Part shown: piece by piece, positions 47,725 to 55,831 of the stretch
Layout: each line of letters starts with the position of its first letter
Numbering within the stretch: position 1 is the stretch's first letter
Assembly (NCBI GenBank): GCA_025934435.1
Contig: JAICYB010000010.1
Coordinates: 1-64,000, forward strand
DNA length: 64,000 bases
Reading direction: 5' to 3'
Source: Actinomycetes bacterium
GTDB lineage: Bacteria; Actinomycetota; JAICYB01
The notes under the pieces: model-generated
The model's database searches: none
Told to the model about the DNA's origin: nothing
What the model saw: the letters and a program-made list of their open reading frames with translations, nothing else
Position numbers and translations under genes: made by a program

Positions 47725-49013
47725 CCGCGCAAACGTCGGCGCAGCGCGAGCGAAGCGACGCCGGCACCACAAGCTGCGATACCGACGACGACGAACCCGA
47801 TGGTCCATGCGGCACCACGAGGTCTCTGCGGCGCAGGCGAGAACAGCGCGAGCGCCGGTGAAGATCGCGGCACGGCCGCGACGGTGCCTTGCGACGAAGA
47901 TCCCGTCGCCTTCGCACCACCCGAAGATGCAGGTGCCGGTGCGGACGTACCCTCCGGCGGCGCCTGGTTCGATGACGAAGAAGGCGCAGGAGCGGACGAA
48001 CCACCGCTGCGCGCCGGCGCAGGCGTCGTCGATGACGAAACGTGCGTCTGTTTGAGGCCGGCGACGGCTGCTTCGACGTTCAGGAGTCCGTGCCCGAACG
48101 TGAAGCTGCTGCCGATGTTCGTGGCCGTACCGAGGACGCGATCGACGGCTCGCTGCGGCGACAGACCGAGTCCGCGCAGGATCGCGAGCGCACCCGACAC
48201 ATGCGGTGCCGCCATCGACGTGCCGGCGGCGTACGCGTACCGCTTGCCGTCCTTCGACCACCAGGTCGACAAGATCTCCTGCGACGCCTGTCCCTGATCG
48301 TCTTCGCCACCGGGCGCGGCGATCCCCCACGCAGCGAAGCCGACGCTCGTCGCGTACGACGCCTGTGAGTTGTCCGGACCCGTCGCGGTCACGATGACCG
48401 CTTTCGCGTTCTGCCACTCCGTCCGGAAGAGGCCGTCGTTGCCGGCGGCGACGACGCAGATCGAACCCTTGCTCCAGGCGTAGTCGCAGGCGCTTGCGCG
48501 CGCGTCGCCCGTGACGTCCTCGACGGCGACGCCGTCGCTCAATGAGAGGTTGATGACGTCGGCGTGGTGGTCGGCCGCGTAGCGGATCCCTTCGTCGATC
48601 ACGGAGTCGGAGCCGCTGCCGGACGCATCGAGCACGCGCACGGGCATGATCCTCGCTCCCGGCGCGACACCGGCAACGCCGATGCCGTTGTTCGCGACGG
48701 CCGCCGCGATGCCCGAGACGTGCGTGCCGTGTCCGAACTGGTCGCTCGGGTCGGAGTCGTTATCGACGAAGTCGTGGCCCGGGACGATGTTGGCCCTGAG
48801 ATCGGGGTGCGTCATATCGACGCCGGTGTCGACGACCGCGATCGTCGCGCCTTTGCCCGTGCCCGTCGACCACGCCTTGTCCGCTTTGACGGCTCGGATG
48901 CCCCAGAGCTGGCTCCAATAGGTGTCGGTCGTCGCTCCGGCTGCCGGTACGCCGGCGAACAGGCCGACGAGGCCACAACAGAACGCAGCCAGGAAGATCT
49001 TGCGCACCGGCAT
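47721..49013 (-). CDS. Membrane-anchored subtilisin-like protease (S8, mycosin-like)
   Basis: The 430-residue protein has a signal peptide, then an S8 peptidase domain with the triad Asp62 (IAVVDTGVD), His95 (FGHGTHVSG) and Ser266 (AAGTSMAAPH), plus the oxyanion Asn192. A Ser/Pro/Ala-rich linker leads to one C-terminal transmembrane helix (AWTIGFVVVGIAACGAGVASLAL) with a basic cap. This layout matches mycosins (MycP), but no type VII secretion genes are nearby, so it is better called mycosin-like. The substrate is unknown. Confidence 0.92.
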   Translation of the reverse strand: MPVRKIFLAAFCCGLVGLFAGVPAAGATTDTYWSQLWGIRAVKADKAWSTGTGKGATIAVVDTGVDMTHPDLRANIVPGHDFVDNDSDPSDQFGHGTHVSGIAAAVANNGIGVAGVAPGARIMPVRVLDASGSGSDSVIDEGIRYAADHHADVINLSLSDGVAVEDVTGDARASACDYAWSKGSICVVAAGNDGLFRTEWQNAKAVIVTATGPDNSQASYATSVGFAAWGIAAPGGEDDQGQASQEILSTWWSKDGKRYAYAAGTSMAAPHVSGALAILRGLGLSPQRAVDRVLGTATNIGSSFTFGHGLLNVEAAVAGLKQTHVSSSTTPAPARSGGSSAPAPSSSSNQAPPEGTSAPAPASSGGAKATGSSSQGTVAAVPRSSPALALFSPAPQRPRGAAWTIGFVVVGIAACGAGVASLALRRRLRG

Positions 49014-49065
49014 CTGTTTGCAAGAACGTTATCCACGCCCGTCCGGTTCGGGGGCGGTGAATCGC

Positions 49066-49071
49066 TAGAAT
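49066..49071 (+). promoter_or_regulatory. -10 box for a leaderless aldo/keto reductase transcript
   Basis: TAGAAT ends 6 bases before the GTG at 49078, so the transcript would begin at or next to the start codon. No ribosome-binding sequence is present. A clear -35 is not seen. Confidence 0.55.
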
Positions 49072-49077
49072 CGGCTG

Positions 49078-50079
49078 GTGATCGCCAAGAGAGCGCTCGG
49101 TTCGTCCGGCGTGGAGGTATCCGAGGTCGGTTTCGGCGCCTGGACCCTAGGTCTCGACTGGTGGGGCAAGGTCGACGCCGCGCAGTCGCGCCGCCTCGTG
49201 GACCACGCGATCGACACCGGCATCACCTTCTTCGACACCGCCGACACCTACGGGGCGGGGATGGGCGAGGAGCGCCTCGGCGAAGCCCTGGCCGGACGCC
49301 GCGACGAAGTCACCATCGGGACGAAGTTCGGCTACGACATCACCATCCCGCACGACCAGAGCAACCACTCCGAGCGTCCGCAGCGCTGGGATCCCGCATT
49401 CATCCGCGAGCGTTGCGAGGCATCACTCGAGCGTTTGCGCACCGACGTGATCGACCTCTACGAGCTGCACAACCCGCGGATGGGCCAAATCACCGACGAC
49501 GCGATCTTCGAGACGTGCGAAGCTTTGAAGTCCGAGGGCAAGATCCGTTCCTACGGCGTCGCGCTCGGCCCGGCGATCGGCTGGGAGGCGGAAGGCGTGC
49601 TCGCGCTCCGGGAACGCAAGGGCGATGTCGTTCAGACGGTGTTCAACGTGCTCGAGCAGGAACCCGGCAACACGTTCCTCGCGAACGCGGAGGGAAAGTC
49701 GATCATCGCGCGCGTCCCGCACGCTTCGGACGCCCTGATGGGCACCTACACCGTCGACACCGTGTTCCCGGCGACCGATCACCGATCGTTCCGCAAGCGC
49801 GAGTGGCTGCTGCGCGCGCTGCGCAAGGTCGACCAGCTCGATTTCCTGCTCGACGGACGAACCATCGCCCAGGTCGCGATCGCGTGGCTCCTCGCGAATC
49901 CCGGCGTCTCGACCGTCCTGCCGACGGCGACGACCGAGGAGCAGATCACGGAGTTCGCGGGGGCCGCGTCCAAGCCTCTGACGCGAAACGAGTTCGAACG
50001 GGTACAACAGCTGTACGCACAAGACTTCGGTCTGCCGCCGGCATCAGAGGACGAGCTGATCGAACTACGAACCTCATAA
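49078..50079 (+). CDS. Aldo/keto reductase
   Basis: The 333-residue TIM-barrel oxidoreductase has the AKR tetrad Asp53 and Tyr58 (FFDTADTYGAG), Lys83 (GTKFGYD) and His131 (LYELHNPRMG), with an NADPH-binding C-terminal region (QVAIAWLLANPGVSTVLPTATTEEQI). The GTG start is 6 bases after a TAGAAT -10-like box (49066-49071), implying a leaderless transcript. The next gene, the CBS-citrate synthase fusion, follows after 19 bases with its own GGAGGAGG site. Substrate not predictable. Confidence 0.9.
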   Translation: MIAKRALGSSGVEVSEVGFGAWTLGLDWWGKVDAAQSRRLVDHAIDTGITFFDTADTYGAGMGEERLGEALAGRRDEVTIGTKFGYDITIPHDQSNHSERPQRWDPAFIRERCEASLERLRTDVIDLYELHNPRMGQITDDAIFETCEALKSEGKIRSYGVALGPAIGWEAEGVLALRERKGDVVQTVFNVLEQEPGNTFLANAEGKSIIARVPHASDALMGTYTVDTVFPATDHRSFRKREWLLRALRKVDQLDFLLDGRTIAQVAIAWLLANPGVSTVLPTATTEEQITEFAGAASKPLTRNEFERVQQLYAQDFGLPPASEDELIELRTS

Positions 50080-50098
50080 GAGCGGAGGAGGAACCGCA

Positions 50099-51595
50099 TT
50101 GGAGCTCCGACTAGGCGATGTGATGACCCCCGAACCGCTCACCGCCCCTCCGGGCACGTCGCTCGCCGAGGCGGCCGCGCTCATGCGCGAGCGCAGCGTC
50201 GGATCGCTCGTGATCGCCGACGGCAGCAAGGTCGAAGGGATCATCACCGAACGCGACTGCGTCCGGTCGACGGCCGACGGCGCGCACCCGACGGAGACGA
50301 AGGTCGACCAGTGGATGACGGCCTCACCGGTCACGATGGGCTCCGACACCGGTATCACCGTCGCGCTCGATCAGATGATGGAGCGCCACTTCCGGCATAT
50401 CCCCGTCTGCGATGACGGCAAGCTCGTCGGCATCGTCTCCTTCCGTCAGCTCGTCGAGGCGGCGAAGATCCGCCACGTCGATCCGTGGGCGCCGGGCACG
50501 GGGCGTGGGCTCGAGAACATCACCGTCGCCGAAACGCAGCTCTCGTACATCGACGGACAGCAGGGGCGCCTCATCTTCCGCGGGTACAACGCGGTCGACC
50601 TCGCACTGAAGAAGCACTTCATCGACGTGTGGCATCTGCTCCACTACGGCGATTTCCCGAAGGACGATTCCTTCGCGAAGAAGATCGCGTCGATGCGCCA
50701 GTCGCCGCTCGATCCGCAGACCCTCAAGGATCTCGCGCAGTCGCACGGCACGTTCATGGCCACGCTGCAGGCCGCGATCGCCGCGTGCACGGCGTCTTGG
50801 GGACTCGAGTCGTGGCTCGAGCGAGACGTAGCCGACGTCGAAGAGGAAGCGCTGCGCCTCGGAGCCGTGATGCCGACGCTCGTGACGTCGCTCTGGCGCC
50901 TCGGCCAAGGACAAGAACCGATCGAACCCGATCCGTCACTCGACGAAGCGACGAACTACCTCTGGATGATGCACGGCGAGAAGCCGACCGACGATCAAGT
51001 TCTCGCGGCCGATCGTTACCTCACGCTGCTTTCCGAGCACGGCATGAACGCATCGACGTTCACCGGACGCGTCATCGCGTCGACCGGCGCCGACGTCGGG
51101 TCCGCGGTCGCCGGCGCGGCCGGTGCCCTGTCGGGTCCGTTGCACGGCGGCGCACCGTCACTCGTACTGAACATGCTCGACGAGATCGGGACACCCGATC
51201 GCGCCGAAGCATGGGTCAAGGACGCCGTCAAGACCGGCAAGCGCATCATGGGCTTCGGTCACCGGGTGTACAAAGCCGAAGACCCGCGCGCCGCGTGCTT
51301 CCGCGACACGTCCGTCGAACTGCGAAGCGAACGCGTCTCTCTTGCGAAGGTCGTCGAGGCAGTCGTTCTCGAAGAGCTCCGGGCGTCGAAGCCGGGACGC
51401 GCCCTGTACACGAACGTCGAGTTCTGGTCGGCGGTCGTGCTCGAACATGCCGGCATCCCGCGGGAGCTCTGCACCCCGACGTTCGCCGTTTCCCGCACCA
51501 TCGGGTGGACGGCGCACATCCTCGAGCAGGTGCGCGACAACCGGTTGATCCGTCCATCGGCGGATTACACAGGTCCGGCAGAGAAGAAGCTCTAA
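50099..51595 (+). CDS. CBS-domain pair fused to CitA-type citrate synthase
   Basis: The 498-residue fusion has a tandem CBS module (about residues 1-125; GDVMTPEPLTAPPGTSLAEAA and FRHIPVCDDGKLVGIVSF) and a citrate synthase domain (about 140-498). Catalytic histidines are His349 (GPLHGGA) and His388 (MGFGHRVYKAEDPR), and His314 lies in SEHGMNASTFTGRVIASTGADV. The usual catalytic Asp is Glu441 (TNVEFWSAVV); the same substitution occurs in M. tuberculosis CitA as I recall it. CBS domains bind adenine nucleotides, so allosteric control by energy charge is likely. The TTG start is fixed by GGAGGAGG 7 bases upstream. Confidence 0.9.
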   Translation: MELRLGDVMTPEPLTAPPGTSLAEAAALMRERSVGSLVIADGSKVEGIITERDCVRSTADGAHPTETKVDQWMTASPVTMGSDTGITVALDQMMERHFRHIPVCDDGKLVGIVSFRQLVEAAKIRHVDPWAPGTGRGLENITVAETQLSYIDGQQGRLIFRGYNAVDLALKKHFIDVWHLLHYGDFPKDDSFAKKIASMRQSPLDPQTLKDLAQSHGTFMATLQAAIAACTASWGLESWLERDVADVEEEALRLGAVMPTLVTSLWRLGQGQEPIEPDPSLDEATNYLWMMHGEKPTDDQVLAADRYLTLLSEHGMNASTFTGRVIASTGADVGSAVAGAAGALSGPLHGGAPSLVLNMLDEIGTPDRAEAWVKDAVKTGKRIMGFGHRVYKAEDPRAACFRDTSVELRSERVSLAKVVEAVVLEELRASKPGRALYTNVEFWSAVVLEHAGIPRELCTPTFAVSRTIGWTAHILEQVRDNRLIRPSADYTGPAEKKL

Positions 51596-51873
51596 GCGCC
51601 GCGGCGCTTCTGCTGCTGCGGTCGCGTCTGACGAGCGACACGCGCGGCGCGTCGTCCCGACGGATGCATCGCGCGTGCGCGCGCGCGCATCGAGTCACGC
51701 AGCGTGACCTGCTGCGTGTGGATCTTGTTGAGCGAGTGACGCGCTTTGGCGAATCGTTCGAGTGAAGATCTCGGCGAACGACCGGAACGCTCCCACGTGA
51801 CGTAGAAGAGGGCAGCGACTCCGAACAACGCGATCCCGCCCAGCAGAAACAACAACCCTGCAAAGGAACTCAC
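51592..51873 (-). CDS. Small single-pass membrane protein with basic tail
   Basis: The 93-residue protein has one N-terminal transmembrane segment (FAGLLFLLGGIALFGVAALFYV) then a strongly basic cytoplasmic tail (SMRARARAMHPSGRRAARVARQ, ending PQQQKRRGA). GTG 51873 is chosen because a TAGCCT -10-like box (51886 to 51881) lies 7 bases upstream; a TTG further out would add residues before the helix. No family is recognised. It is convergent with the citrate synthase fusion, stops overlapping, and divergent from the AhbA-AhbB-like gene. Confidence 0.6.
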   Translation of the reverse strand: MSSFAGLLFLLGGIALFGVAALFYVTWERSGRSPRSSLERFAKARHSLNKIHTQQVTLRDSMRARARAMHPSGRRAARVARQTRPQQQKRRGA

Positions 51874-51925
51874 CCTGACGAGGCTACCCACGATCCGCGA
51901 GCCGCTCAATCTCGCACGTCAGCGG

Positions 51926-51931
51926 TAGTAT
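51926..51931 (+). promoter_or_regulatory. -10 box for a leaderless AhbA-AhbB-like transcript
   Basis: TAGTAT ends 7 bases before the ATG at 51939, and no ribosome-binding sequence lies in between. On the other strand TAGCCT (51886 to 51881) stands 7 bases before the GTG of the divergent small membrane protein gene. Confidence 0.55.
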
Positions 51932-51938
51932 CACCCAC

Positions 51939-52967
51939 ATGAGTGAAACCCCCTCCGGTATCGATCGTCAGCTGCTGAACGCCGTCCAGAAGGAAGTTCC
52001 CCTGGTTCCACAGCCATTCGCGCAGATCGCGCAGGAAGTCGGCCTTTCCGAAGACGAGGTCATCAACCGGCTCCGTCATTGGCGAGACGACGAGGGCGTG
52101 ATCCGTCAGATCTCAGCGATCTTCGACACCCGCAAACTCGGGTACACGTCCACACTCGTCGCGATGAAGATCCCGAACGAGAAGATCAACGAAGCGGCGA
52201 AGATCGTGAACGACCATCCCGGCGTCTCGCACAACTACGAACGCGACCACGAATTCAATCTCTGGTTCACGCTCGCCGTTCCGCCCGGGATGGATCTCGA
52301 AGAGCACATCAACCGCTTGCACGACATGGTCGGGGCGACATCCACACGGATCCTTCCCACGCTCAAGATGTTCAAGATCGAAGTGCGTCTCGATATGGAA
52401 ACCGGCGTGTCGAACGCCGACTCACCGCCGCCGCCGAAGGTCGAGATCCCGCCGCTGACCGATGACGACATCCGCGCGATCCGAGGGTTGCAGGTGGACA
52501 TGCCGCTGGTGTCCCGTCCGTTCGCCGCGGAAGCGGAAACCGTCGGCATGACGGAGGACGAGATCCTCTCGTACGCACACAAGTTCGTCGGCGACGGTCG
52601 CATGCGTCGCTCCGCGGCGATCCTTCGGCACCGTCGCGCGGGCTTCCTCGCGAACGGCATGGGCGTTTGGAAGATGGCCGAGGACGAGGCGCACACGCTC
52701 GGTTACAAGATCGCGTCGTTCCCGCAAGTGACGCACTGCTACGAGCGTCCCGTCTATGAAGACTGGCCCTATCGCGTGTTCTCGATGGTGCACGCGCGCA
52801 CCGAAGACAAAGTGCGCGACGTGATCAAAGACATCGCGTCGGAGACCGGCCTGAACGAATACGACATCTTGTTCTCGACGCGAGAGTTCAAGAAGACGCG
52901 GGTCCCGTACTTCACCGGCGAGTACGAAGCCTGGGAAGAAGCGAACCTCAACCGCGCGCCCGTCTAA
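51939..52967 (+). CDS. Fused AhbA-AhbB-like siroheme decarboxylase / Lrp-AsnC-fold protein
   Basis: The 342-residue protein holds two complete Lrp/AsnC-fold units, each a degenerate HTH plus a RAM-like domain. Both have the decarboxylase-type signature: GVSHNYERDHEFNLWFTL with His98, and VTHCYERPVYEDWPYRVF with His266. These match AhbA/AhbB and NirDL proteins, which convert siroheme to 12,18-didecarboxysiroheme, better than DNA-binding Lrp regulators. In known systems the two halves are usually separate subunits. The ATG follows a TAGTAT -10 box by 7 bases. A regulator role cannot be excluded from sequence alone. Confidence 0.78.
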   Translation: MSETPSGIDRQLLNAVQKEVPLVPQPFAQIAQEVGLSEDEVINRLRHWRDDEGVIRQISAIFDTRKLGYTSTLVAMKIPNEKINEAAKIVNDHPGVSHNYERDHEFNLWFTLAVPPGMDLEEHINRLHDMVGATSTRILPTLKMFKIEVRLDMETGVSNADSPPPPKVEIPPLTDDDIRAIRGLQVDMPLVSRPFAAEAETVGMTEDEILSYAHKFVGDGRMRRSAAILRHRRAGFLANGMGVWKMAEDEAHTLGYKIASFPQVTHCYERPVYEDWPYRVFSMVHARTEDKVRDVIKDIASETGLNEYDILFSTREFKKTRVPYFTGEYEAWEEANLNRAPV

Positions 52968-53976
52968 CGCGACGCCGTCCCATCGCCGAAACGACGGCGA
53001 GGAGACCGACCGCACCGACGACGATCGCGTTCCTCCGGTTCACGGAGAACCGTCCGACGGTCATGAATCGATGCCGCGCGGCGGCCGCCGCTTCGAGGGC
53101 CGCCCGGGACGAGTGACGCGCCGAGAAGCCGGCGTCCTTCAACGCTTCGTTGCTCATGACCTGCGGATACATGAGGACGGCGATCTGCGAGGAGGGCGGC
53201 GACAGTCCCATCGGTGCCGTCCGGTCGAGGACGCGGCCGGCGCGATCGAGCGGCAGGACGACCCGCCGCTGGCCGAAGATCTCGTCCGGCGAGGCGACCG
53301 TATCGTCGGCGGCGACGTTGAACGTGCCCGGGACGTCACGTTCGAGGACGAAGGCCAGTGCCGCGGCGGCATCGTCCTCATGGATGGTTTGCGTCGGCAC
53401 GTCGTAACCCGCGATGACGAAACGAACTTTCACGTCGACCGAGCGCGCGTGTGACGTCGGCAGGTTCGGACCCGAGACCCACGCGATGCGCAAGGTCGTT
53501 ACGACGGCGTCCGGATGCTGCGATGAGAAGTACGCGACGATCTGCTCGGCTTCGGCTTTGCTGAGCGCGTACACGTTCTCGGCGTTCGGACGCACCGGCG
53601 ACGACTCGGTGAGCGGGAAGTCGTTGTCGGCGTGCGAACCGTAGACGCTGTGGGACGAGGCGAAGATGAGCTTTTGGACACCGGCTCGTCCTGCGGCTTC
53701 GGTGACGTTCCGCGTACCGGCGACGTTGACGTCCGGGATCTCGCTTTCGTCGCCGGCCACCGCCGCGAGGTGGATCAGGGCATCGCAGCCGCGGATCGCC
53801 TCGACGAGGTCGGGAGAGCGGACGTCCATCGAATAGAACTCGAGGTTCCGCGCCGTGTGCGCGGGCTCGGCGACGTCGATCCCGACGATGCGAGTGATGG
53901 ACGGATCCGCGTCGAGCAGACGAACGAGGGCCGATCCGAGGTAGCCGGAGATCCCGGTGACCGCAACACTTCGCAT
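52948..53976 (-). CDS. NAD-dependent epimerase/dehydratase with C-terminal membrane helix
   Basis: The 342-residue extended SDR has VAVTGISGYLGSALVRLL (NAD site), a conserved SSHSVYG, catalytic Tyr-Lys in VYALSKAEAEQI and the HEDDAAAALAFVL segment. Unusually, the C-terminus carries a transmembrane helix (NAIVVGAVGLLAVVSAMG) with a basic cap, suggesting a membrane-bound enzyme. The substrate, often a nucleotide sugar, is not determined. Its 3' end overlaps the AhbA-AhbB-like gene by 20 bases. It is divergent from the DUF2342 protease gene. Confidence 0.85.
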   Translation of the reverse strand: MRSVAVTGISGYLGSALVRLLDADPSITRIVGIDVAEPAHTARNLEFYSMDVRSPDLVEAIRGCDALIHLAAVAGDESEIPDVNVAGTRNVTEAAGRAGVQKLIFASSHSVYGSHADNDFPLTESSPVRPNAENVYALSKAEAEQIVAYFSSQHPDAVVTTLRIAWVSGPNLPTSHARSVDVKVRFVIAGYDVPTQTIHEDDAAAALAFVLERDVPGTFNVAADDTVASPDEIFGQRRVVLPLDRAGRVLDRTAPMGLSPPSSQIAVLMYPQVMSNEALKDAGFSARHSSRAALEAAAAARHRFMTVGRFSVNRRNAIVVGAVGLLAVVSAMGRRRVRRARG

Positions 53977-54008
53977 GATCGGCGCGCCTTCCGTCGAGAA
54001 GGTGAAAC

Positions 54009-54014
54009 TACACT
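54009..54014 (+). promoter_or_regulatory. -10 box for a leaderless DUF2342 transcript
   Basis: TACACT ends 6 bases before the GTG at 54021 with no ribosome-binding sequence. The region between here and the divergent epimerase start (53976) is only 44 bases, so both promoters must overlap. Confidence 0.5.
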
Positions 54015-54020
54015 AGCTTC

Positions 54021-55211
54021 GTGAGTGACCCATTCGAGGGGCCGGCGTCGCCGGATCCTGCCGACTTCGGCGAAAACATCGCGATCCCGAAACCGTCCGA
54101 CGGATGGTGGGAACAGGTTCCGGTGCTGCGCGAGCTGTACAAGCTCCTGTCGTCGACGGAGCCGGTGAACTGGGAGCTCGCACGGCAGGTCGGCGTCGCG
54201 CTCGCTTCGGAGGATGAGGTCGCCGTCGACACGCAAGCCGCGCAAGCCGAGCTCGAAGCCGTCACGCGGGCCGCGACCGTCGAAGCCGAAGAGTTCTCGG
54301 GACTCAGTGAATCGTCCATCGCCCCCGTGAGCGCGGTATCGCGAGCGGAGTGGGTCACGGCGAACATCGAAGCCTTCAAGATCTTGATGAATCCGCTCGC
54401 CCAGAAGATGGCCGGCGCCAATGAGCTCGCGATGGTTCCGGGGGCGACGCAAGTGCTGCAGCAGGTGTCCGGTGTGTTCATGGGACTGCAGACCGGCTTC
54501 GTGATGGGCTATCTCGGTCGCGCCGTCGTCGGTCAGTACGAAGTCCCGATCCCCGTCGCCGAACCGAAGCTGCTGTACGTCGTGTCGAACCTCGAGCAGA
54601 TCGAGAAGGACTGGTCGCTCGATCCGAAGCAGTTCCGGTACTGGATCGCGCTCCACGAGATCACGCACCACTTGGAGTTCAGCCGTCCGTGGGTGCAGAA
54701 CTACTTCCGCTCGCAGATCCGAACGATGATCGATTCGCTCGACTTCGATCCCGCGCGCATGCAGTCGGCCTTCGAAGGACTCGGCATGCTCGATCCCGAC
54801 CGCATGGCCGAAGCACTCGGCGATCCGGACCGGCTGATACAAGCTGCCTGGACGCCGCTCTCGGAAGACGCCGTCGAACGACTGCAAGCGTTCATGACGC
54901 TGGCCGAGGGTTACGCGACCTTCGTGATGGACGCCGTCGGCGCACGCGTCCTCACCGATCACGCGCGGCTCAAGGAAGTCATGGAACGGCGGAAACGTTC
55001 GACCTCGCCGGGCGAAGCGCTCTTCGAGCGGCTGCTCGGTCTCGAGCTCAAGCGACGCCAGTACGAAGAGGGCGTGAAATTCTGCCGCTACGTCGCGGCG
55101 ATGCACGACGTCGACACGTTGAACAAGGTCTGGGACAACCCCGACTCGCTCCCGACGACGAAGGAGCTCGCCGAGCCGGATCTCTGGCTCGCTAGGGTGT
55201 TGCAGTCATGA
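54021..55211 (+). CDS. DUF2342 zinc-dependent metalloprotease-like protein
   Basis: The 396-residue protein matches DUF2342 (COG5282), annotated as a zinc-dependent metalloprotease and found mainly in Actinobacteria. The metal site is in IALHEITHHLEF (His212, Glu213, His216), with a later EGYATFVMDAV that supplies the third ligand. The N-terminus is acidic and low in hydrophobics, so it is cytoplasmic. GTG 54021 follows a TACACT -10-like box (54009-54014) by 6 bases. The stop overlaps the ATG of the thioredoxin fusion (ATGA), so the pair is co-translated. Confidence 0.9.
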   Translation: MSDPFEGPASPDPADFGENIAIPKPSDGWWEQVPVLRELYKLLSSTEPVNWELARQVGVALASEDEVAVDTQAAQAELEAVTRAATVEAEEFSGLSESSIAPVSAVSRAEWVTANIEAFKILMNPLAQKMAGANELAMVPGATQVLQQVSGVFMGLQTGFVMGYLGRAVVGQYEVPIPVAEPKLLYVVSNLEQIEKDWSLDPKQFRYWIALHEITHHLEFSRPWVQNYFRSQIRTMIDSLDFDPARMQSAFEGLGMLDPDRMAEALGDPDRLIQAAWTPLSEDAVERLQAFMTLAEGYATFVMDAVGARVLTDHARLKEVMERRKRSTSPGEALFERLLGLELKRRQYEEGVKFCRYVAAMHDVDTLNKVWDNPDSLPTTKELAEPDLWLARVLQS

Positions 55212-55831
55212 GCGAGCGCCCCAAGCAGCACGTCGTCGATGTCGGCAGCTCGTGTGAGTACACCGATCTCGCGGACGGCGGCGTCTCCGTGAAGTTCCCG
55301 CTCTTCGGTCTCGAGGCCGTCGGAACCGACAAGGACGACGCCTTCCACAGCCTCCTCGGGATGCTCCAGGAGCACCTCGAGCTCAGTGAGCCGGCGCGCG
55401 AGAAATGGCAAGAGTGGGTGCCGGATCACATCGTCGAGCGAGAGATGAGCGACGAGGACATCGCGCAGCACGAAGAGATGGAGAAGCTCGTCGAGGAAGG
55501 CCACAAGGTCGGCAAGACGTTCCGCGCGCTCGAGGCGTCGGAGTTCGCCGGCTTCATCGCTTCGTCGGTCCCGGTGATCGTGGACTTCTGGGCCGAGTGG
55601 TGCAAGCCGTGCCACATGCTCGCGCCGGTACTGAAGGAAGTGACCGACGACCTCCAGATCTCCGTCGGCAAGATCAACATCGACGAGAACCCGGAGATCT
55701 GGGAGGACATCCCGTCGGGCGGGATCCCGACCCTCGCCGTCTACAAGGACGGCCGGCGTCGCGGGATCGTGGTCGGCGCCGGACGAACCCCCGCCGAGCT
55801 CAAGGCCGAGCTCGAGCCGTTCCTTTCCTGA
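55208..55831 (+). CDS. Thioredoxin with a novel N-terminal domain and WCKPC active site
   Basis: The 207-residue protein has about 105 N-terminal residues, of which the first 60 (VVDVGSSCEYTDLADGGVSVKFPLFGLEAVG...) look HicB-like, followed by an acidic helix and then a thioredoxin domain: VPVIVDFWAEWCKPCHMLAP with Cys132 and Cys135, and GGIPTLAVYKDG with the cis-proline. The active site is CKPC rather than CGPC, which would raise the redox potential. Overlap with the metalloprotease gene suggests linked function. Its end overlaps the convergent polX gene by 32 bases. Confidence 0.85.
   Translation: MSERPKQHVVDVGSSCEYTDLADGGVSVKFPLFGLEAVGTDKDDAFHSLLGMLQEHLELSEPAREKWQEWVPDHIVEREMSDEDIAQHEEMEKLVEEGHKVGKTFRALEASEFAGFIASSVPVIVDFWAEWCKPCHMLAPVLKEVTDDLQISVGKINIDENPEIWEDIPSGGIPTLAVYKDGRRRGIVVGAGRTPAELKAELEPFLS

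Noticed and set aside
47721-49013. ESX/type VII secretion locus around the mycosin-like protease
   Set aside because: No EccB/C/D/E, EsxA/B or PE/PPE-like genes nearby; the subtilase is only similar in layout.
51939-52967. Ordinary Lrp/AsnC transcription regulator
   Set aside because: Duplicated domain with AhbA/AhbB-type HNY and HCY...WPY signatures makes an enzyme more likely, although regulation cannot be excluded.
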